Source: an uncultured Barnesiella sp. (GTDB lineage: Bacteria > Bacteroidota > Bacteroidia > Bacteroidales > Barnesiellaceae). Taken from it: DNA of 64,000 nucleotides. The DNA lies in contig CALUFO010000003.1 of the NCBI GenBank assembly GCA_944320015.1, forward strand, positions 1 to 64,000, written 5' to 3'. A program made the translations under genes and the position numbers. Positions 35,241-45,188 of the stretch are shown here, piece by piece; the stretch's first letter is position 1; each line of letters begins with the position of its first letter. Under the pieces are notes generated by a model. It did not search any database, was not told where the DNA came from, and saw only the letters and a list, made by a program, of their open reading frames with translations.

Positions 35241-36935
35241 ATGAAGAAATGGATTTTTACGATCTTGTCGCTGATTTCGATAACCATCTCCCCGGCTCAA
35301 ACCCTACGCGAAACAATTGCTATCGTGCGGCCTAAACTCAGTGAAACCACCCAAACGTTTCTCTCCGATTTCGGTAAAGCGCTCCGCCGAGACGGATTCT
35401 ACTCGGCCGCCGACATTCTCCAAAGTTATGGAAGAGACTCGTTCGGCACAGGATTCACCTACCGGGACGAACGCGACGGCCGATTATACATCATCACCAA
35501 CCGCCACGTTGTAGAACAGGCCGAAGTGGTCGATATCGAATTTTCCTTGCCCGATAACAGTTCCAAAACATTTGCCGAATGCCCGGTAATAGGCGTACAC
35601 GACGACTTTGACATTGCCTTGATAGCTCTTCCCAAGGAGGCCAATCTCCCCACTCTCGAAATTTCAACCTCACCCATAACCGACGGCACCCCTGTATTCA
35701 GTGCAGGATTTCCCGCTTTGGAAGAAAAGCCCTCGTGGCAATTGGGACAAGGTATCGTCTCGAATGCCAACACCCTCATCAAATCACTGACCAATCGCAA
35801 AGAGTTATCCCTGATACAGCACACGGCACAGGTCGACGCCGGCAGTTCGGGCGGACCTTTGCTCATACGCGACGAACAAGCTTCTACCGGATTTGCCGTG
35901 ATAGGAATCAACACATGGAAAGCAGCCAACCGGGAAAACACCAATTTTGCCATCCCGACATGCGCCATCGATGATTTCTTAGAGAACTACCCCACCGATT
36001 CCAACGTTTTACTCACCCGGTCCGAAGTCTCAAACAGAGCTTCCGAAATGCTCCAAGCCGCAAAATCGTCCTATCAGGCGATGATGCCTTTCGTATCGTA
36101 TCGATATGTATCGAATATCTCGGCCAATACGTTCTACGACTTGGTCATCGCAGCTTCCGACCCGGCGACAGAGGCCATGCAAGCGTGCTTTGAGCAAGGA
36201 GACCCGCTGGAAGGTATCCGCATCGGGTTGGCCGACATTATCTGCCGCCAATTCTCGGAGAAAAACTATATCTTCTCAACAGTCGACAATCTTGACCCTG
36301 CCCACAAAAGCGCCGAGGTGATTTATACCGTCGGCGACAAAAACATCACCACCCAATGGACTATGGAGCAAGGCCGTTGGAGGTTGGTCGACACCGAGAA
36401 CGTCAAGGCCAACAGAATCGAGGCCAACGGCATCTCAAAAAGCTACGGCTTCGGCACCTCGATTTACCTCGGGATGATCGTCCCGCTCAATCGGACGTTC
36501 GACACATCGTACAGTATCGCATTCAAACGCACCTTTCTCACCTTCGTGACCTACGAAGTTACCGCCTCGCTCCTGAAACTTCAAACCGAAAAGAAAGGTT
36601 GGGAAGGGTTGAATGAAATCACAACTTCCCATATTCAAAACACCTTCGATCTCGACCTGAATATCGGCGGGCAATTACCGATCAAATGCGGCCCCATCTA
36701 CCTCGTGCCTTATGCCAAAGTCTTGGGCGGGCTATACTTCGGAACCGATATAACCGGCATCAATTACGGCCTCGGTGCCGGCATGGAGATAGCCTACAAG
36801 TTGGGCTACCAGAACTACATTTTCGCCAACATAGGCTATACAGGCCGACGAATGAAGCCCTTCGACGACGAAGAGTTCCGTCTCAAATCGAAAACACTCT
36901 CAGGATTGGCCTGCTCGATAGGAATAAGTTTTTAA
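35241..36935 (+). CDS. Trypsin-like serine protease fused to a C-terminal outer-membrane-type beta-barrel
   Basis: A 564-residue protein with a Sec signal (MKKWIFTILSLISITISPAQ). Residues about 60-250 form an HtrA/trypsin-like domain with a full triad: H89 (ITNRHVV), D124 (DDFDIALIAL) and S203 (DAGSSGGPLL). Residues about 255-395 are mixed helix and strand without a known family. Residues about 402-564 read like an outer membrane beta-barrel: alternating hydrophobic strands (GTSIYLGMIVPL, YLVPYAKVLGGLYFGT, NYIFANIGYTGRR) and a final SIGISF with terminal phenylalanine. No PDZ domain is present. The arrangement suggests a protease tethered to the outer membrane. It has its own promoter and precedes a small lipoprotein gene. 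Confidence 0.82.
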   Translation: MKKWIFTILSLISITISPAQTLRETIAIVRPKLSETTQTFLSDFGKALRRDGFYSAADILQSYGRDSFGTGFTYRDERDGRLYIITNRHVVEQAEVVDIEFSLPDNSSKTFAECPVIGVHDDFDIALIALPKEANLPTLEISTSPITDGTPVFSAGFPALEEKPSWQLGQGIVSNANTLIKSLTNRKELSLIQHTAQVDAGSSGGPLLIRDEQASTGFAVIGINTWKAANRENTNFAIPTCAIDDFLENYPTDSNVLLTRSEVSNRASEMLQAAKSSYQAMMPFVSYRYVSNISANTFYDLVIAASDPATEAMQACFEQGDPLEGIRIGLADIICRQFSEKNYIFSTVDNLDPAHKSAEVIYTVGDKNITTQWTMEQGRWRLVDTENVKANRIEANGISKSYGFGTSIYLGMIVPLNRTFDTSYSIAFKRTFLTFVTYEVTASLLKLQTEKKGWEGLNEITTSHIQNTFDLDLNIGGQLPIKCGPIYLVPYAKVLGGLYFGTDITGINYGLGAGMEIAYKLGYQNYIFANIGYTGRRMKPFDDEEFRLKSKTLSGLACSIGISF

Positions 36936-36958
36936 ACACATCACTAAATATCGATCAT

Positions 36959-37369
36959 ATGAAAAAGATTTTATGGCTATGCCCGTTAATGCTGCTAATG
37001 CTGGGTTTGCTCGGCTGCGACGACAAGAGTAACGACGACAAAACCTCGGGTGGTCAATTGTCAGAGACCACATGGGAGGCGGAAGTAGAAAAATATCCGT
37101 TCCTTTCCAACTTCCCGACATACGACGGGGAATTGGACAACCACCGCTACGACGAAACATCAGGCGTTTTGCAATACATAATCATGGATTATAATTGCGA
37201 CGAGTCGTTCAAGACCGACTATTGCGCCAAGTTGACGGCCGCCGGATTTGTGGACGAAAGCGGGTATGGCATCTACAAAAAGGAATCCACGGCTTATAAA
37301 TTGACGGCCATCGTCTCATACAGCGGAGGCACACTGGGGCTCAGTTTAAGCGCCGAGACTATCGGTTAA
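36959..37369 (+). CDS. Small lipoprotein of unknown function
   Basis: 136 residues from ATG 36959 (MKKILWLCPLMLLMLGLLGC, lipobox LLGC), followed by a polar DDKSNDDK stretch. The mature part (about 40-136) contains LSNFPTYDGELDNHRYDE, a segment with cysteines (NCDESFKTDYCAKL) and a beta-rich end. It follows the protease-barrel gene by 23 bp and is probably co-transcribed, so it may be its partner, inhibitor or substrate; this is inference. Confidence 0.82.
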   Translation: MKKILWLCPLMLLMLGLLGCDDKSNDDKTSGGQLSETTWEAEVEKYPFLSNFPTYDGELDNHRYDETSGVLQYIIMDYNCDESFKTDYCAKLTAAGFVDESGYGIYKKESTAYKLTAIVSYSGGTLGLSLSAETIG

Positions 37370-37395
37370 AGGAAAAACAAGTGCTTTACCGCTTT

Positions 37396-37433
37396 TTAAA
37401 AGTCCGATTGGGAACTCCTCTATCGGACTTTTT
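37396..37433. terminator. Bidirectional terminator between convergent genes
   Basis: AGTCCGAT (37401-37408) / ATCGGACT (37422-37429) flanked by A-rich and TTTTT sequence on both sides. It closes the protease/lipoprotein pair (plus) and the methyltransferase (minus). Confidence 0.8.
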
Positions 37434-37469
37434 CTATATCCCTTCATCTGCATCAGACGGGGAAGGGAA

Positions 37470-38417
37470 TCACTCGAACATCCCGCTGTTGCGCTCCCAA
37501 AACACCCCATGGCGGTATCCCTGTATCGACCGGTTTTCGTCGGCGAGGAGCAACCGTTTCAACGCCCACAGGCAATACTCCTCGTTGATTTCTATCCCGC
37601 AAAAACGACGGTTCAGTTTTTTCGCCACCACGGCGGACGTTCCGCTACCCATAAAAGGGTCGAATACGACATCGTCCTCTTCCGACGAGGCCAAAATCAG
37701 TTTGGCATATAGTTTCTCGGGCTTTTGCGTGGGGTGATCGGTATTCTCGGGCATCGACCAAAACGGAATACTTATGTCGTCCCAGAAATTGGAAGGACAA
37801 GTAGTACGAAAATTTCCCTCGGCCGTCGGCTCCCAATCCTTGGGTTTTCCATTTTCCCGATAAGGGGCCATCACCCGCCGCCTTATCTTCACCGCCTCGA
37901 CATCGAAATGATAATTGCGGGCATCCTTCACGGCAAACCAAATATCCTCCATGCCGTTTTTCCAATTGTTCTTGGCGCCACGCCCCTTTTCGCGCTGCCA
38001 AGTAATGCGGTTCAAAATCGACAACGGCGAGCGCTCGAGCACAGTTTGCAAAGCGGCGGTCGACCGCCAGTCGCCGCACAAATACAGAGAGCCGTCGGGT
38101 TTCAATTTTTCGCAAACTTTGTAAAACCAGCCCTCCAAATAGTCGATATACGCATTGTTGTCCCGAGCGTCGAATCGCATGCCGTGAAAATCTTTCGTCA
38201 AATTATAAGGCGGGTCTATGATTATCAAATCGGCAAACCTGTTGGGCAGCCGATCGACGACCGCCATCAAATCGGCACAAACGATACGGTTCAACTCAAA
38301 ACGGCCCTGCGCTATATCGGCCGGAGTCAACAACAACGGCGCCAATTGCTCCGCCTCGTCAGCCGACACAGATAAAGTCCGGTTACGACCGGCACGTTTG
38401 CGAATCTCCTTCTCCAT
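37470..38417 (-). CDS. Beta-class DNA adenine (N6) or N4-cytosine methyltransferase
   Basis: A 315-residue protein. The catalytic motif DPPY (68-71, LIIIDPPYNLT) precedes the SAM-binding motif FDPFMGSGT (252-260), with HPTQKPEKLYAKL (from 228) just before it. This order marks a beta-class amino-methyltransferase of the N6-adenine or N4-cytosine type; DPPY is most common in adenine enzymes. The recognition region lies between about 75 and 225. No separate restriction endonuclease gene flanks it. It starts 5 bp after the stop of the helicase-nuclease gene and must share its mRNA. It could be a defence partner or an orphan regulatory enzyme. Confidence 0.92.
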   Translation of the reverse strand: MEKEIRKRAGRNRTLSVSADEAEQLAPLLLTPADIAQGRFELNRIVCADLMAVVDRLPNRFADLIIIDPPYNLTKDFHGMRFDARDNNAYIDYLEGWFYKVCEKLKPDGSLYLCGDWRSTAALQTVLERSPLSILNRITWQREKGRGAKNNWKNGMEDIWFAVKDARNYHFDVEAVKIRRRVMAPYRENGKPKDWEPTAEGNFRTTCPSNFWDDISIPFWSMPENTDHPTQKPEKLYAKLILASSEEDDVVFDPFMGSGTSAVVAKKLNRRFCGIEINEEYCLWALKRLLLADENRSIQGYRHGVFWERNSGMFE

Positions 38418-38422
38418 AAGTT

Positions 38423-41413
38423 TTATTTATCCGATATGTTTTCCAAATACTCCACCAACTGCCGATAAAGGGTATTGCGGGATAGCAGCCGTTCGTTCCC
38501 CAAAACAAACAATTGACACCGCGCGCGGGTCAACACGACATTCAGTTTCCGGTCAATCAGTTGCCCCGCCTCTTCGGTATAACTCGGCAACCACTCCAAT
38601 TGCCGCTCGTCGTTCACCGCAAACGAATAAATGATACAATCGCTTTGGGAACCTTGGAAACGCTCCACCGTATCGACACGAATCTCCTCGACATGCGGGA
38701 GCGACAACCGTTCGAGTTCCTGCCGGATACGGGCTATCTGGTGGCGATACGGGGCGATGATACCCACCGACTGCCAACCGAATGTCAAATCATTGCGCAA
38801 ATGCAACCGATACAGAGCCTGCACAAGCGAAGCCACTTTACGAGCCTCCTCGTCGTTATACTTTTTCCCGGGACAAACCGTCTCGGTGGGGAGAAATGCC
38901 ATGCGCCGGGTGGCGACAAACTGCTCCCAGCGGTCACCCCCCCGATTGACAAACGGCAATGCCGACCTCTGGTGCGCCGCCGTCCCATTACTCAATAGAC
39001 TATTGTAGAAATAGATATTGGCAAACGAAGCTATGTCGGGGTGCATGCGCCACTGGCAATTGAGCATATCGGCAAACGGGGTGTCATCGGGCAAACGCCG
39101 ATAAAGGCGTTCGAACAAAGAAACCCGGCAATCGAAAAATCCGGCCGCTCGTAACCGCTCGTCGCTGATGGCCGACTCCTCGGGAGTCTGCACCACAATG
39201 GCCGGCAACTGCTTATGGTCGCCGATTAAAATGAACTTGCCTATCGCATCGCGCCCCGTAGGAGTCTTGGCCGACAATATGCCCACAAGCTGCGGCTCCA
39301 ATATCTGCGAAGCCTCATCGACAATGGCCACATCGAAACGCTTCAAGGCAAACAGCTCGGGTTTCCCCGCCAGCGAGGCCAAGGTGGCCACAAAAACACG
39401 GCACTCCCCGATAACCCGCCCCACCTCCTCCCGGGTGCGGCACGCTTTCATACGCTCCGAAAGCAGATGCCCACGGTAAGACGCATCGCACGACAAGGAT
39501 TGTCCCACCCGCATATAGTCATCGACCTCGTCTATCGACTCCAACTTGTCGCATATCTCGTCGACCGCCCGATTGGTATAGGCTATCAATAAAACTTGGT
39601 ACCCGGGAATCGCCAAATACTCGCGCACCATGTTGCGCAACGCCACCGACGTCTTGCCTGTGCCCGGAGGCCCCACCAGCAAGAAATAATCATCGGCCTG
39701 CAAGGCCTTCGTCAGAATGCGGGACAAATCGGCATTGTCATACTCATAGGACAACCGGCGCAAATCGTTCCGTTGCGGAGGCTCGCTCTCATCGCCCAAC
39801 AAGACACCCCGGCGATGAGGCGAAGCGTCTAACAAGGCATACAACCCTTTATACTGCGTCGAGAACGACGAATCGACATAATCGTGCTCTATCGCATAGC
39901 ACGAACCGGCGGGCAACGCCTCGGCATAAAGCTGGCTGTCCCGCAAGCGCAACACGACCCTCCCGGCCGTCAACGAGGCAATAGTCGCCTTGAAAATCTG
40001 ACGCGTCGATACCCGGTCGCTATCCCGGTCGCACACATAAAACAATACAATGTCTCCTTCCCTGAAATCGGGAGACAGCATATCGCCGGGCAAGCTAAAC
40101 TCCACCTCGGGATTCTCGGCCGAAACTTCGTTGCGGACCAGCCGCAACCCGGCAAACATATACCCCTCCCGCACCTTCTCGTCATGCGACATTCGCCACA
40201 ACGAGGCGACGCCCGACATGCCCGAGCCCGACGCATATCCCACCTTCGACAGATAGTGTTCTTTCGTGACAAAAGCATAGAACCGGTAGAAATACCGCAA
40301 AGCCAGAACGTTTTCGTCACGAGCGTCGAGACGCGCCCGGCCTTGCAAAATCTCGGGACGGATATACCGGTCGGTAAAGCGGCTCGGACGGGGTATGAGG
40401 CTATCGGCATTCAACTGCCCCATCAGCCATTCGGCGTGTGCGGCGCCATGCCGCATCACATCACGCTCGACAGCCACGATTTTGTTCCGCAAATTCAATA
40501 GGCTCCGCAATTCGCCGGCGCCCGCATTCACCGGCCGCAACAAACCATCGGGAGAAACACTGCGGGAATAAAGCAGATAAAAACGCTGTTCGTCCAGCCC
40601 CACACCGAGAATACTCTGAATCATCAACCTATACAAAACCGATTGCGCCCGATGCGGCGGAGCGATTTTCGACAAATCACTATCGGGAAAAGGAGGACGC
40701 CCCGCCTTCAACTCGATTCCGCAAAGCCCCCCTTCCTGCTGCAAGAAGTCGAGACGTCCCTGCAAACCCAAAGTCTCGCAGATAAACGAAGGCTCGACCA
40801 TAGCCCGACGACGGTCGATTTTCCTCGCAGGGAAAAGACTCCCCAGCAAAAAACGCAACATCTCGAACTGTCCACGGAGGTTTTGAAAAAACGACCTATC
40901 GATTGCTTTCGCCGAGGCAAACTCGGTAGGATACCGGGCGAAAAGTTTCGGCATAAGCGATTCGAACGTCACACCCCGATAATCATCGGCGGTAACCAAC
41001 TCGTCGAAAATAAGGTTCACGGCATTTCCCAGCAAAATAGAATCGGTCACCGTCTTAGGACGTATGCGGTTCCAAAAATAGCGTTGCCAACACACCCCAT
41101 ACTCCTGCACACACTCGGCCAACGCACTCACATCGACCAGATAGTCGGGTTCCAAAATCATATAGTGCGGGAGCAATTCGCCATCGACGACAGCCACATC
41201 GACCAAATTCAACTTCGACCCCGGCTCCAATAGCGCCAACGTCTCGTCAAACTCGCTGTTCACCCCCGCCCGACGCACCCTCACCCGCATCTCAGAAGGC
41301 CACCCGGGAGTAACGACGCGCACCCGCAATCCGTCTCCGTCCACAGCGATCACCGCGGACTCTATGCGGCAATGCGAATCGAAATCATACACCTCCCTAT
41401 TCGTGTGGCTCAT
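38423..41413 (-). CDS. Superfamily 1 helicase with N-terminal RecB-type nuclease domain (Dna2-like)
   Basis: A 996-residue protein. The nuclease part has the PD-(D/E)xK set E207 (MVEPSF), D222 (GRLDFL), E234-x-K236 (GIELKAG) and Q257-xxx-Y261 (AQSVLYR), as in RecB and Cas4. The cysteines of the Cas4/Dna2 iron-sulfur cluster are not evident. Residues about 420-520 form a small beta domain. The helicase is of the Upf1/Dna2 type: GPPGTGKT (581-588), IVDEAS (697-702), GDHKQLP (731-737), QWRMHP, VERFQGSQSD and VLTRAR. It probably unwinds and cuts DNA. Its own promoter drives it together with the methyltransferase, which suggests a joint role in DNA end processing or defence. Confidence 0.92.
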   Translation of the reverse strand: MSHTNREVYDFDSHCRIESAVIAVDGDGLRVRVVTPGWPSEMRVRVRRAGVNSEFDETLALLEPGSKLNLVDVAVVDGELLPHYMILEPDYLVDVSALAECVQEYGVCWQRYFWNRIRPKTVTDSILLGNAVNLIFDELVTADDYRGVTFESLMPKLFARYPTEFASAKAIDRSFFQNLRGQFEMLRFLLGSLFPARKIDRRRAMVEPSFICETLGLQGRLDFLQQEGGLCGIELKAGRPPFPDSDLSKIAPPHRAQSVLYRLMIQSILGVGLDEQRFYLLYSRSVSPDGLLRPVNAGAGELRSLLNLRNKIVAVERDVMRHGAAHAEWLMGQLNADSLIPRPSRFTDRYIRPEILQGRARLDARDENVLALRYFYRFYAFVTKEHYLSKVGYASGSGMSGVASLWRMSHDEKVREGYMFAGLRLVRNEVSAENPEVEFSLPGDMLSPDFREGDIVLFYVCDRDSDRVSTRQIFKATIASLTAGRVVLRLRDSQLYAEALPAGSCYAIEHDYVDSSFSTQYKGLYALLDASPHRRGVLLGDESEPPQRNDLRRLSYEYDNADLSRILTKALQADDYFLLVGPPGTGKTSVALRNMVREYLAIPGYQVLLIAYTNRAVDEICDKLESIDEVDDYMRVGQSLSCDASYRGHLLSERMKACRTREEVGRVIGECRVFVATLASLAGKPELFALKRFDVAIVDEASQILEPQLVGILSAKTPTGRDAIGKFILIGDHKQLPAIVVQTPEESAISDERLRAAGFFDCRVSLFERLYRRLPDDTPFADMLNCQWRMHPDIASFANIYFYNSLLSNGTAAHQRSALPFVNRGGDRWEQFVATRRMAFLPTETVCPGKKYNDEEARKVASLVQALYRLHLRNDLTFGWQSVGIIAPYRHQIARIRQELERLSLPHVEEIRVDTVERFQGSQSDCIIYSFAVNDERQLEWLPSYTEEAGQLIDRKLNVVLTRARCQLFVLGNERLLSRNTLYRQLVEYLENISDK

Positions 41414-41438
41414 TTTCTATAGGCTCTTTTTTCAACAA

Positions 41439-41470
41439 CAAAAATACCCATTCAAAGCCACTGCCCCAAA
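41439..41470 (-). promoter_or_regulatory. Promoter of the helicase-nuclease/methyltransferase operon
   Basis: Minus strand: TTTG (complement of 41467-41470), 20-nt spacer, TATTTTTG (complement of 41439-41446). The leader is about 20 nt. This makes the pair an independent transcription unit. Confidence 0.65.
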
Positions 41471-41566
41471 TAATGCGTGCGATATTTATGAGAAAAACTT
41501 TACTTATCGTCCTTCTCACAAAAAACATTGACAATATATCGTTTCTATGCAACCGTCCCCCGGCGG

Positions 41567-42460
41567 TTATGGAATATAATGCAGGCTCTGCAACACAGCG
41601 CGTATTTTCTCGTAGGTGGTAATGCGGGTGGGAACAAGCGGAAGGCGCAATTTGTTCTCAATATAGCCCATAGCGTTGAGCAGGCATTTCACACCGGCAG
41701 GATTGCCGTCGACAAAAAGCAGGCTGAACAGTTCGGTAAAGCGGTGGTGTATCGAGAGGGCATTTTGGAAATCGCCATTCAACGCCAGCCGCACCATTTT
41801 GCTGAACTCTTTGGGAAAAGCGTTGCCGATAACCGAGATGACACCTACGGCTCCCAGCGTGAGCAGCGGGAAGGTGATACCGTCGTCGCCCGAGATAACC
41901 ATGAAATCGGCCGGCTTGTTCTTGATGATATCGTCCATTTGGGTGATATTCCCCGAAGCCTCTTTAATGGCGATGATATTGGGATATTCTTTGGCGAGTC
42001 GCAATGTGGTCTCGGCACTCATGTTCACACCCGTGCGGCCGGGCACATTATACAGAATGACCGGTAGCCTCGAAGCCTGCGCTATGGCGCTGTAATGCTG
42101 ATAGATACCTTCTTGCGAAGGCTTGTTATAATAGGGTACTACCGACAAGATGGCTTCGTATCCCGAGAAGTCGTCGTGTTTCAAATGCTCGACTATTCCC
42201 CGCGTGTTGTTCCCGCCTAACCCGAGTACCAACGGAATGCGCCCCTTGACCCGCTCGACGACAAAATTCTTGATTTCGGTTTTTTCCTCTTCGGTCAATG
42301 TGGGGGTCTCGGCGGTCGTGCCCAGCACGACCAAATAGTCGGTGCCATTTTGTATGAGATACTCAATCAGTCGTGAAAGGGCATCGAAGTCGATACTCTC
42401 GTCTTCTTTGAAAGGCGTGATAAGTGCCACACCCATTCCGCTTAAATTGATTCTTGCCAT
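41567..42460 (-). CDS. dapA: 4-hydroxy-tetrahydrodipicolinate synthase
   Basis: A 297-residue class I aldolase. Key motifs are VVLGTTAETPTLTEEEK (substrate phosphate/carboxylate loop), VILYNVPGRTGVNM with the catalytic tyrosine, IIAIKEASGN with the Schiff-base lysine, and VISGDDGITFPLL. It condenses pyruvate with aspartate semialdehyde, the entry to diaminopimelate and lysine, and so supplies peptidoglycan. It is the last gene of a ligA-DUF6913-dapA transcription unit, 33 bp after the middle gene. Confidence 0.97.
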   Translation of the reverse strand: MARINLSGMGVALITPFKEDESIDFDALSRLIEYLIQNGTDYLVVLGTTAETPTLTEEEKTEIKNFVVERVKGRIPLVLGLGGNNTRGIVEHLKHDDFSGYEAILSVVPYYNKPSQEGIYQHYSAIAQASRLPVILYNVPGRTGVNMSAETTLRLAKEYPNIIAIKEASGNITQMDDIIKNKPADFMVISGDDGITFPLLTLGAVGVISVIGNAFPKEFSKMVRLALNGDFQNALSIHHRFTELFSLLFVDGNPAGVKCLLNAMGYIENKLRLPLVPTRITTYEKIRAVLQSLHYIP

Positions 42461-42493
42461 AATGTTATATTCTATTATATATCGCTTCCAAAA

Positions 42494-43072
42494 TTACAGA
42501 TTATTCTCTTTTGCGCCAATTTTCTTCCAATAAAAAAGTGCATTATGCAGCAATTCGCCTGCGTTGAGAGCTGGTTTCGAAGCGGAGTTTGCGGCGCCGG
42601 CCTCTTCCTTGTCGGAGGCTGCGCCCGGCATGAGGATTTGTAATTGGAAAGGATTTTTCTCGCTTTTGGGAAGACCTATTTTGAAAAGGGCTTTGGAATG
42701 TACGGCCAAATAGGCGAGGGGCAACGACCCGGTGGTGGAAACATCGAGCAACACATCGCCGTCGTAATGGTCGAAACTCTGCAAAAATTCTTTCGTAGGG
42801 CGATTCAGCAGCCAATAAGTGCGCGACACGAGTATCGGGTAACACCCTTGAACCGTTGCCGGCACGCTGTTTTTATGCTTTGCCTCGACGACCAATGTGA
42901 CCTTTATCCCGCCACCGGCCAATTCTTGAATGGCCGGCAGTATCGACGAGAGGTCTTTGTCTTGTACCAGCAACACGACCCGCTCGGTCTCCTCGAAAGA
43001 ACGGAACCGAGTATCGCGCCGCTTGGCCAACTGACGGGTCATCGCCCATCGGGTTACAAACGAAAACCACAT
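42494..43072 (-). CDS. DUF6913-like protein of unknown function
   Basis: A 192-residue protein, basic at the N-terminus (MTRQLAKRRDTRFRSFEETE), then an alternating alpha/beta core (VVLLVQDKDLSSILPAIQEL, VTLVVEAKHKN, FDHYDGDVLLDVSTTGSLPL) and GLPKSEKNPFQLQI. There is no signal peptide. Similar proteins sit next to ligA or dapA in Bacteroidales; I assign it to DUF6913 from memory with moderate certainty. It begins 11 bp after ligA. Function unknown. Confidence 0.8.
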   Translation of the reverse strand: MWFSFVTRWAMTRQLAKRRDTRFRSFEETERVVLLVQDKDLSSILPAIQELAGGGIKVTLVVEAKHKNSVPATVQGCYPILVSRTYWLLNRPTKEFLQSFDHYDGDVLLDVSTTGSLPLAYLAVHSKALFKIGLPKSEKNPFQLQILMPGAASDKEEAGAANSASKPALNAGELLHNALFYWKKIGAKENNL

Positions 43073-43083
43073 AAAATATCTGT

Positions 43084-45087
43084 TTATCGAATCATCTCTA
43101 AAAATTCATCTTCCGACAGTATGCGCACCCCCAGCTTGCGAGCCTTCTCGAGCTTGGCCGGGCCCATGTTCTCCCCGGCTAAGATATAGGTGGTTTTGCC
43201 CGATACCGAACCGGTATTCACCCCTCCATGCTGCTCGATGAGCGCCTTGTATTCGTCGCGGGAATGGTGGGTGAAAGTCCCGCTAATGACAACCGTAGCC
43301 CCTGCCAGTTTGTCGGTGCGCGACGCAAGCCGCTCCTCGGCAATCTGCATCTGCACACCATATTCGCGCAGCCGCTCTACCAACCGCAGGTTATCCTCAT
43401 CGCCGAAATAGGCCACCACACTCTGGGCGATGCGCTCTCCTATATCGCCTATTCGAGTCAGTTCCTCGACCGTGGCTGCCCGGATAGCGTCTATCGAATG
43501 CAGAGCCAATGCCAGTTTCTTGGCCACGGTCTCACCCACATAGCGGATTCCCAAAGCGAACAGCACCCGCTCAAACGGCACTTCGCACGACTGCCGCACC
43601 GCCTCGACGATGTTTTGTGCCGAGCGTTCGCCCAGCCGGTCGAGGCCGGCTATCGTTTCGGCACGGAGCGTATAGAGGTCGGCGACGTCTTTCACCAACC
43701 CCAAGTTATAAAATTGGTTGATTGTCTCGCTTCCCAGCCCTTCGATATTCATGGCCTTGCGGCTGATGAAGTGCTCGATTTTTCCCTTTATCTGCGGCGG
43801 GCATCCTTTCTCGTTGGGGCAGAACCATGCAGCCTCGCCCTCGATTCGCGCCAACGGGGTGCCGCACTCGGGGCAATTACGCACAAAACGCACCTTCTCG
43901 CCGACAAGCAGCCGCGCCGAAGTATCCACCGCCGTAATCTTTGGTATGATTTCACCTCCTTTTTCGACATAAACCATATCGCCTATGTGCAAATCGAGCC
44001 CGTTTATAATATCCTCGTTATGCAACGATGCCCGCTTGACGACAGTCCCCGACAGCAATACCGGGTCGAGATTGGCAACCGGCGTGACCGTGCCTGTGCG
44101 CCCCACTTGATAAGACACCGAGTTCAATCGGGTGAGCGCCTTCTCGGCTTGGAATTTATAAGCGATAGCCCATCGGGGCGACTTGGCGGTATAGCCCAAA
44201 TTCTTCTGCTGCCGCAACGAATTGACCTTGAACACCATGCCGTCGGTAGCCACCGGCAACCGCTTGCGCTCGGTATCCCAATAGTCGATATACGCCCTCA
44301 CCTCGTCCACCGAATGAAGCACACGCATGGCGTCGGAGACCTTGAACCCCCATGACCGGGCATATTGCAGGTTCTCGTAATGAGTATCGGCAGGCAGGTT
44401 TTCTCCCAGCAGATAATAGAGATAGGCATCGAGCCCCCGGGTGGCCACAACCGCCGAATTTTGCGACTTCAACGTCCCTGCCGCCGCATTGCGAGGATTG
44501 GCAAACAAGGGCTCTTCTTGCTCCTCACGCTCCCGGTTCAAGGCGTCGAACACCGCCCACGGCATCAATATCTCGCCCCGTATCTCGAACGACTCGGGAT
44601 AGCCCTCGCCCCGCAATTGCAACGGGATACTGCGTATCGTCTTTATATTCTCGGTCACATCGTCGCCTCGGGTGCCGTCGCCACGGGTCACCGCCCGCAC
44701 CAATTTACCCTGCTCATAAATCAACGAGATAGAAGTTCCGTCATATTTCAACTCGCCCACCAGTTCAAAATCTTCGCCCATCAGTCCCGAGCGCACCCGT
44801 TCGTAAAAAGCCGCCACCTCCTCGATCGAATAGGTGTTGCCCAACGACAGCATGGGATAACGGTGCTCTACCTGCGTAAAAGCCCGGTTTATATCGTTTC
44901 CCACCCGCTGAGTGGGCGAATTGGGATCGAAATATTGAGGATAGGCCTCTTCCAACCGTTGCAATTCATACATCATTTCATCGAACGTGCGGTCGTCGAT
45001 CGTCGGCGCGTTCAACACATAGTAGTTATAGTTGTGCTCATCGAGTTCCTTGCGTAAACGAACTATCTTTTCTTGGGGAGATTCCAT
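43084..45087 (-). CDS. ligA: NAD+-dependent DNA ligase
   Basis: About 667 residues from ATG 45087 ([20 protein letters not shown]); an ATG three codons earlier is less likely. Domain order is complete: Ia ([20 protein letters not shown]), adenylation domain with catalytic lysine in [10 protein letters not shown] fold, four-cysteine zinc finger ([20 protein letters not shown]), helix-hairpin-helix repeats and a C-terminal BRCT domain ([20 protein letters not shown]). It seals nicks in replication and repair. The first gene of its operon, with promoter at 45114-45121. Confidence 0.98.
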   Translation of the reverse strand: MESPQEKIVRLRKELDEHNYNYYVLNAPTIDDRTFDEMMYELQRLEEAYPQYFDPNSPTQRVGNDINRAFTQVEHRYPMLSLGNTYSIEEVAAFYERVRSGLMGEDFELVGELKYDGTSISLIYEQGKLVRAVTRGDGTRGDDVTENIKTIRSIPLQLRGEGYPESFEIRGEILMPWAVFDALNREREEQEEPLFANPRNAAAGTLKSQNSAVVATRGLDAYLYYLLGENLPADTHYENLQYARSWGFKVSDAMRVLHSVDEVRAYIDYWDTERKRLPVATDGMVFKVNSLRQQKNLGYTAKSPRWAIAYKFQAEKALTRLNSVSYQVGRTGTVTPVANLDPVLLSGTVVKRASLHNEDIINGLDLHIGDMVYVEKGGEIIPKITAVDTSARLLVGEKVRFVRNCPECGTPLARIEGEAAWFCPNEKGCPPQIKGKIEHFISRKAMNIEGLGSETINQFYNLGLVKDVADLYTLRAETIAGLDRLGERSAQNIVEAVRQSCEVPFERVLFALGIRYVGETVAKKLALALHSIDAIRAATVEELTRIGDIGERIAQSVVAYFGDEDNLRLVERLREYGVQMQIAEERLASRTDKLAGATVVISGTFTHHSRDEYKALIEQHGGVNTGSVSGKTTYILAGENMGPAKLEKARKLGVRILSEDEFLEMIR

Positions 45088-45113
45088 ACAGAACAAACAG
45101 GTTTTGAATTGGA

Positions 45114-45121
45114 CAAATATA
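45114..45121 (-). promoter_or_regulatory. Predicted promoter of ligA
   Basis: Minus strand TATATTTG (complement of 45114-45121), a TAnnTTTG match 27 nt before the ligA start. No good -33 TTTG is visible. Confidence 0.45.
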
Positions 45122-45188
45122 CTATTTTTGAAATGAATGTAGGATATAATTTGCCAAGAATGTTATACGCCGATAGCCATAAATAACT

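Noticed and set aside
38423..41413. Helicase-nuclease considered as Cas4 or a CRISPR component
   Set aside because: No CRISPR array or cas genes nearby, the iron-sulfur cysteines of Cas4 are absent, and a full Upf1/Dna2-type helicase is attached.
41488..41619. Plus-strand frame starting MRKTLLIVLLT, like a signal peptide
   Set aside because: After 11 residues the sequence has no secreted-protein character and runs into the antisense of dapA; probably chance.
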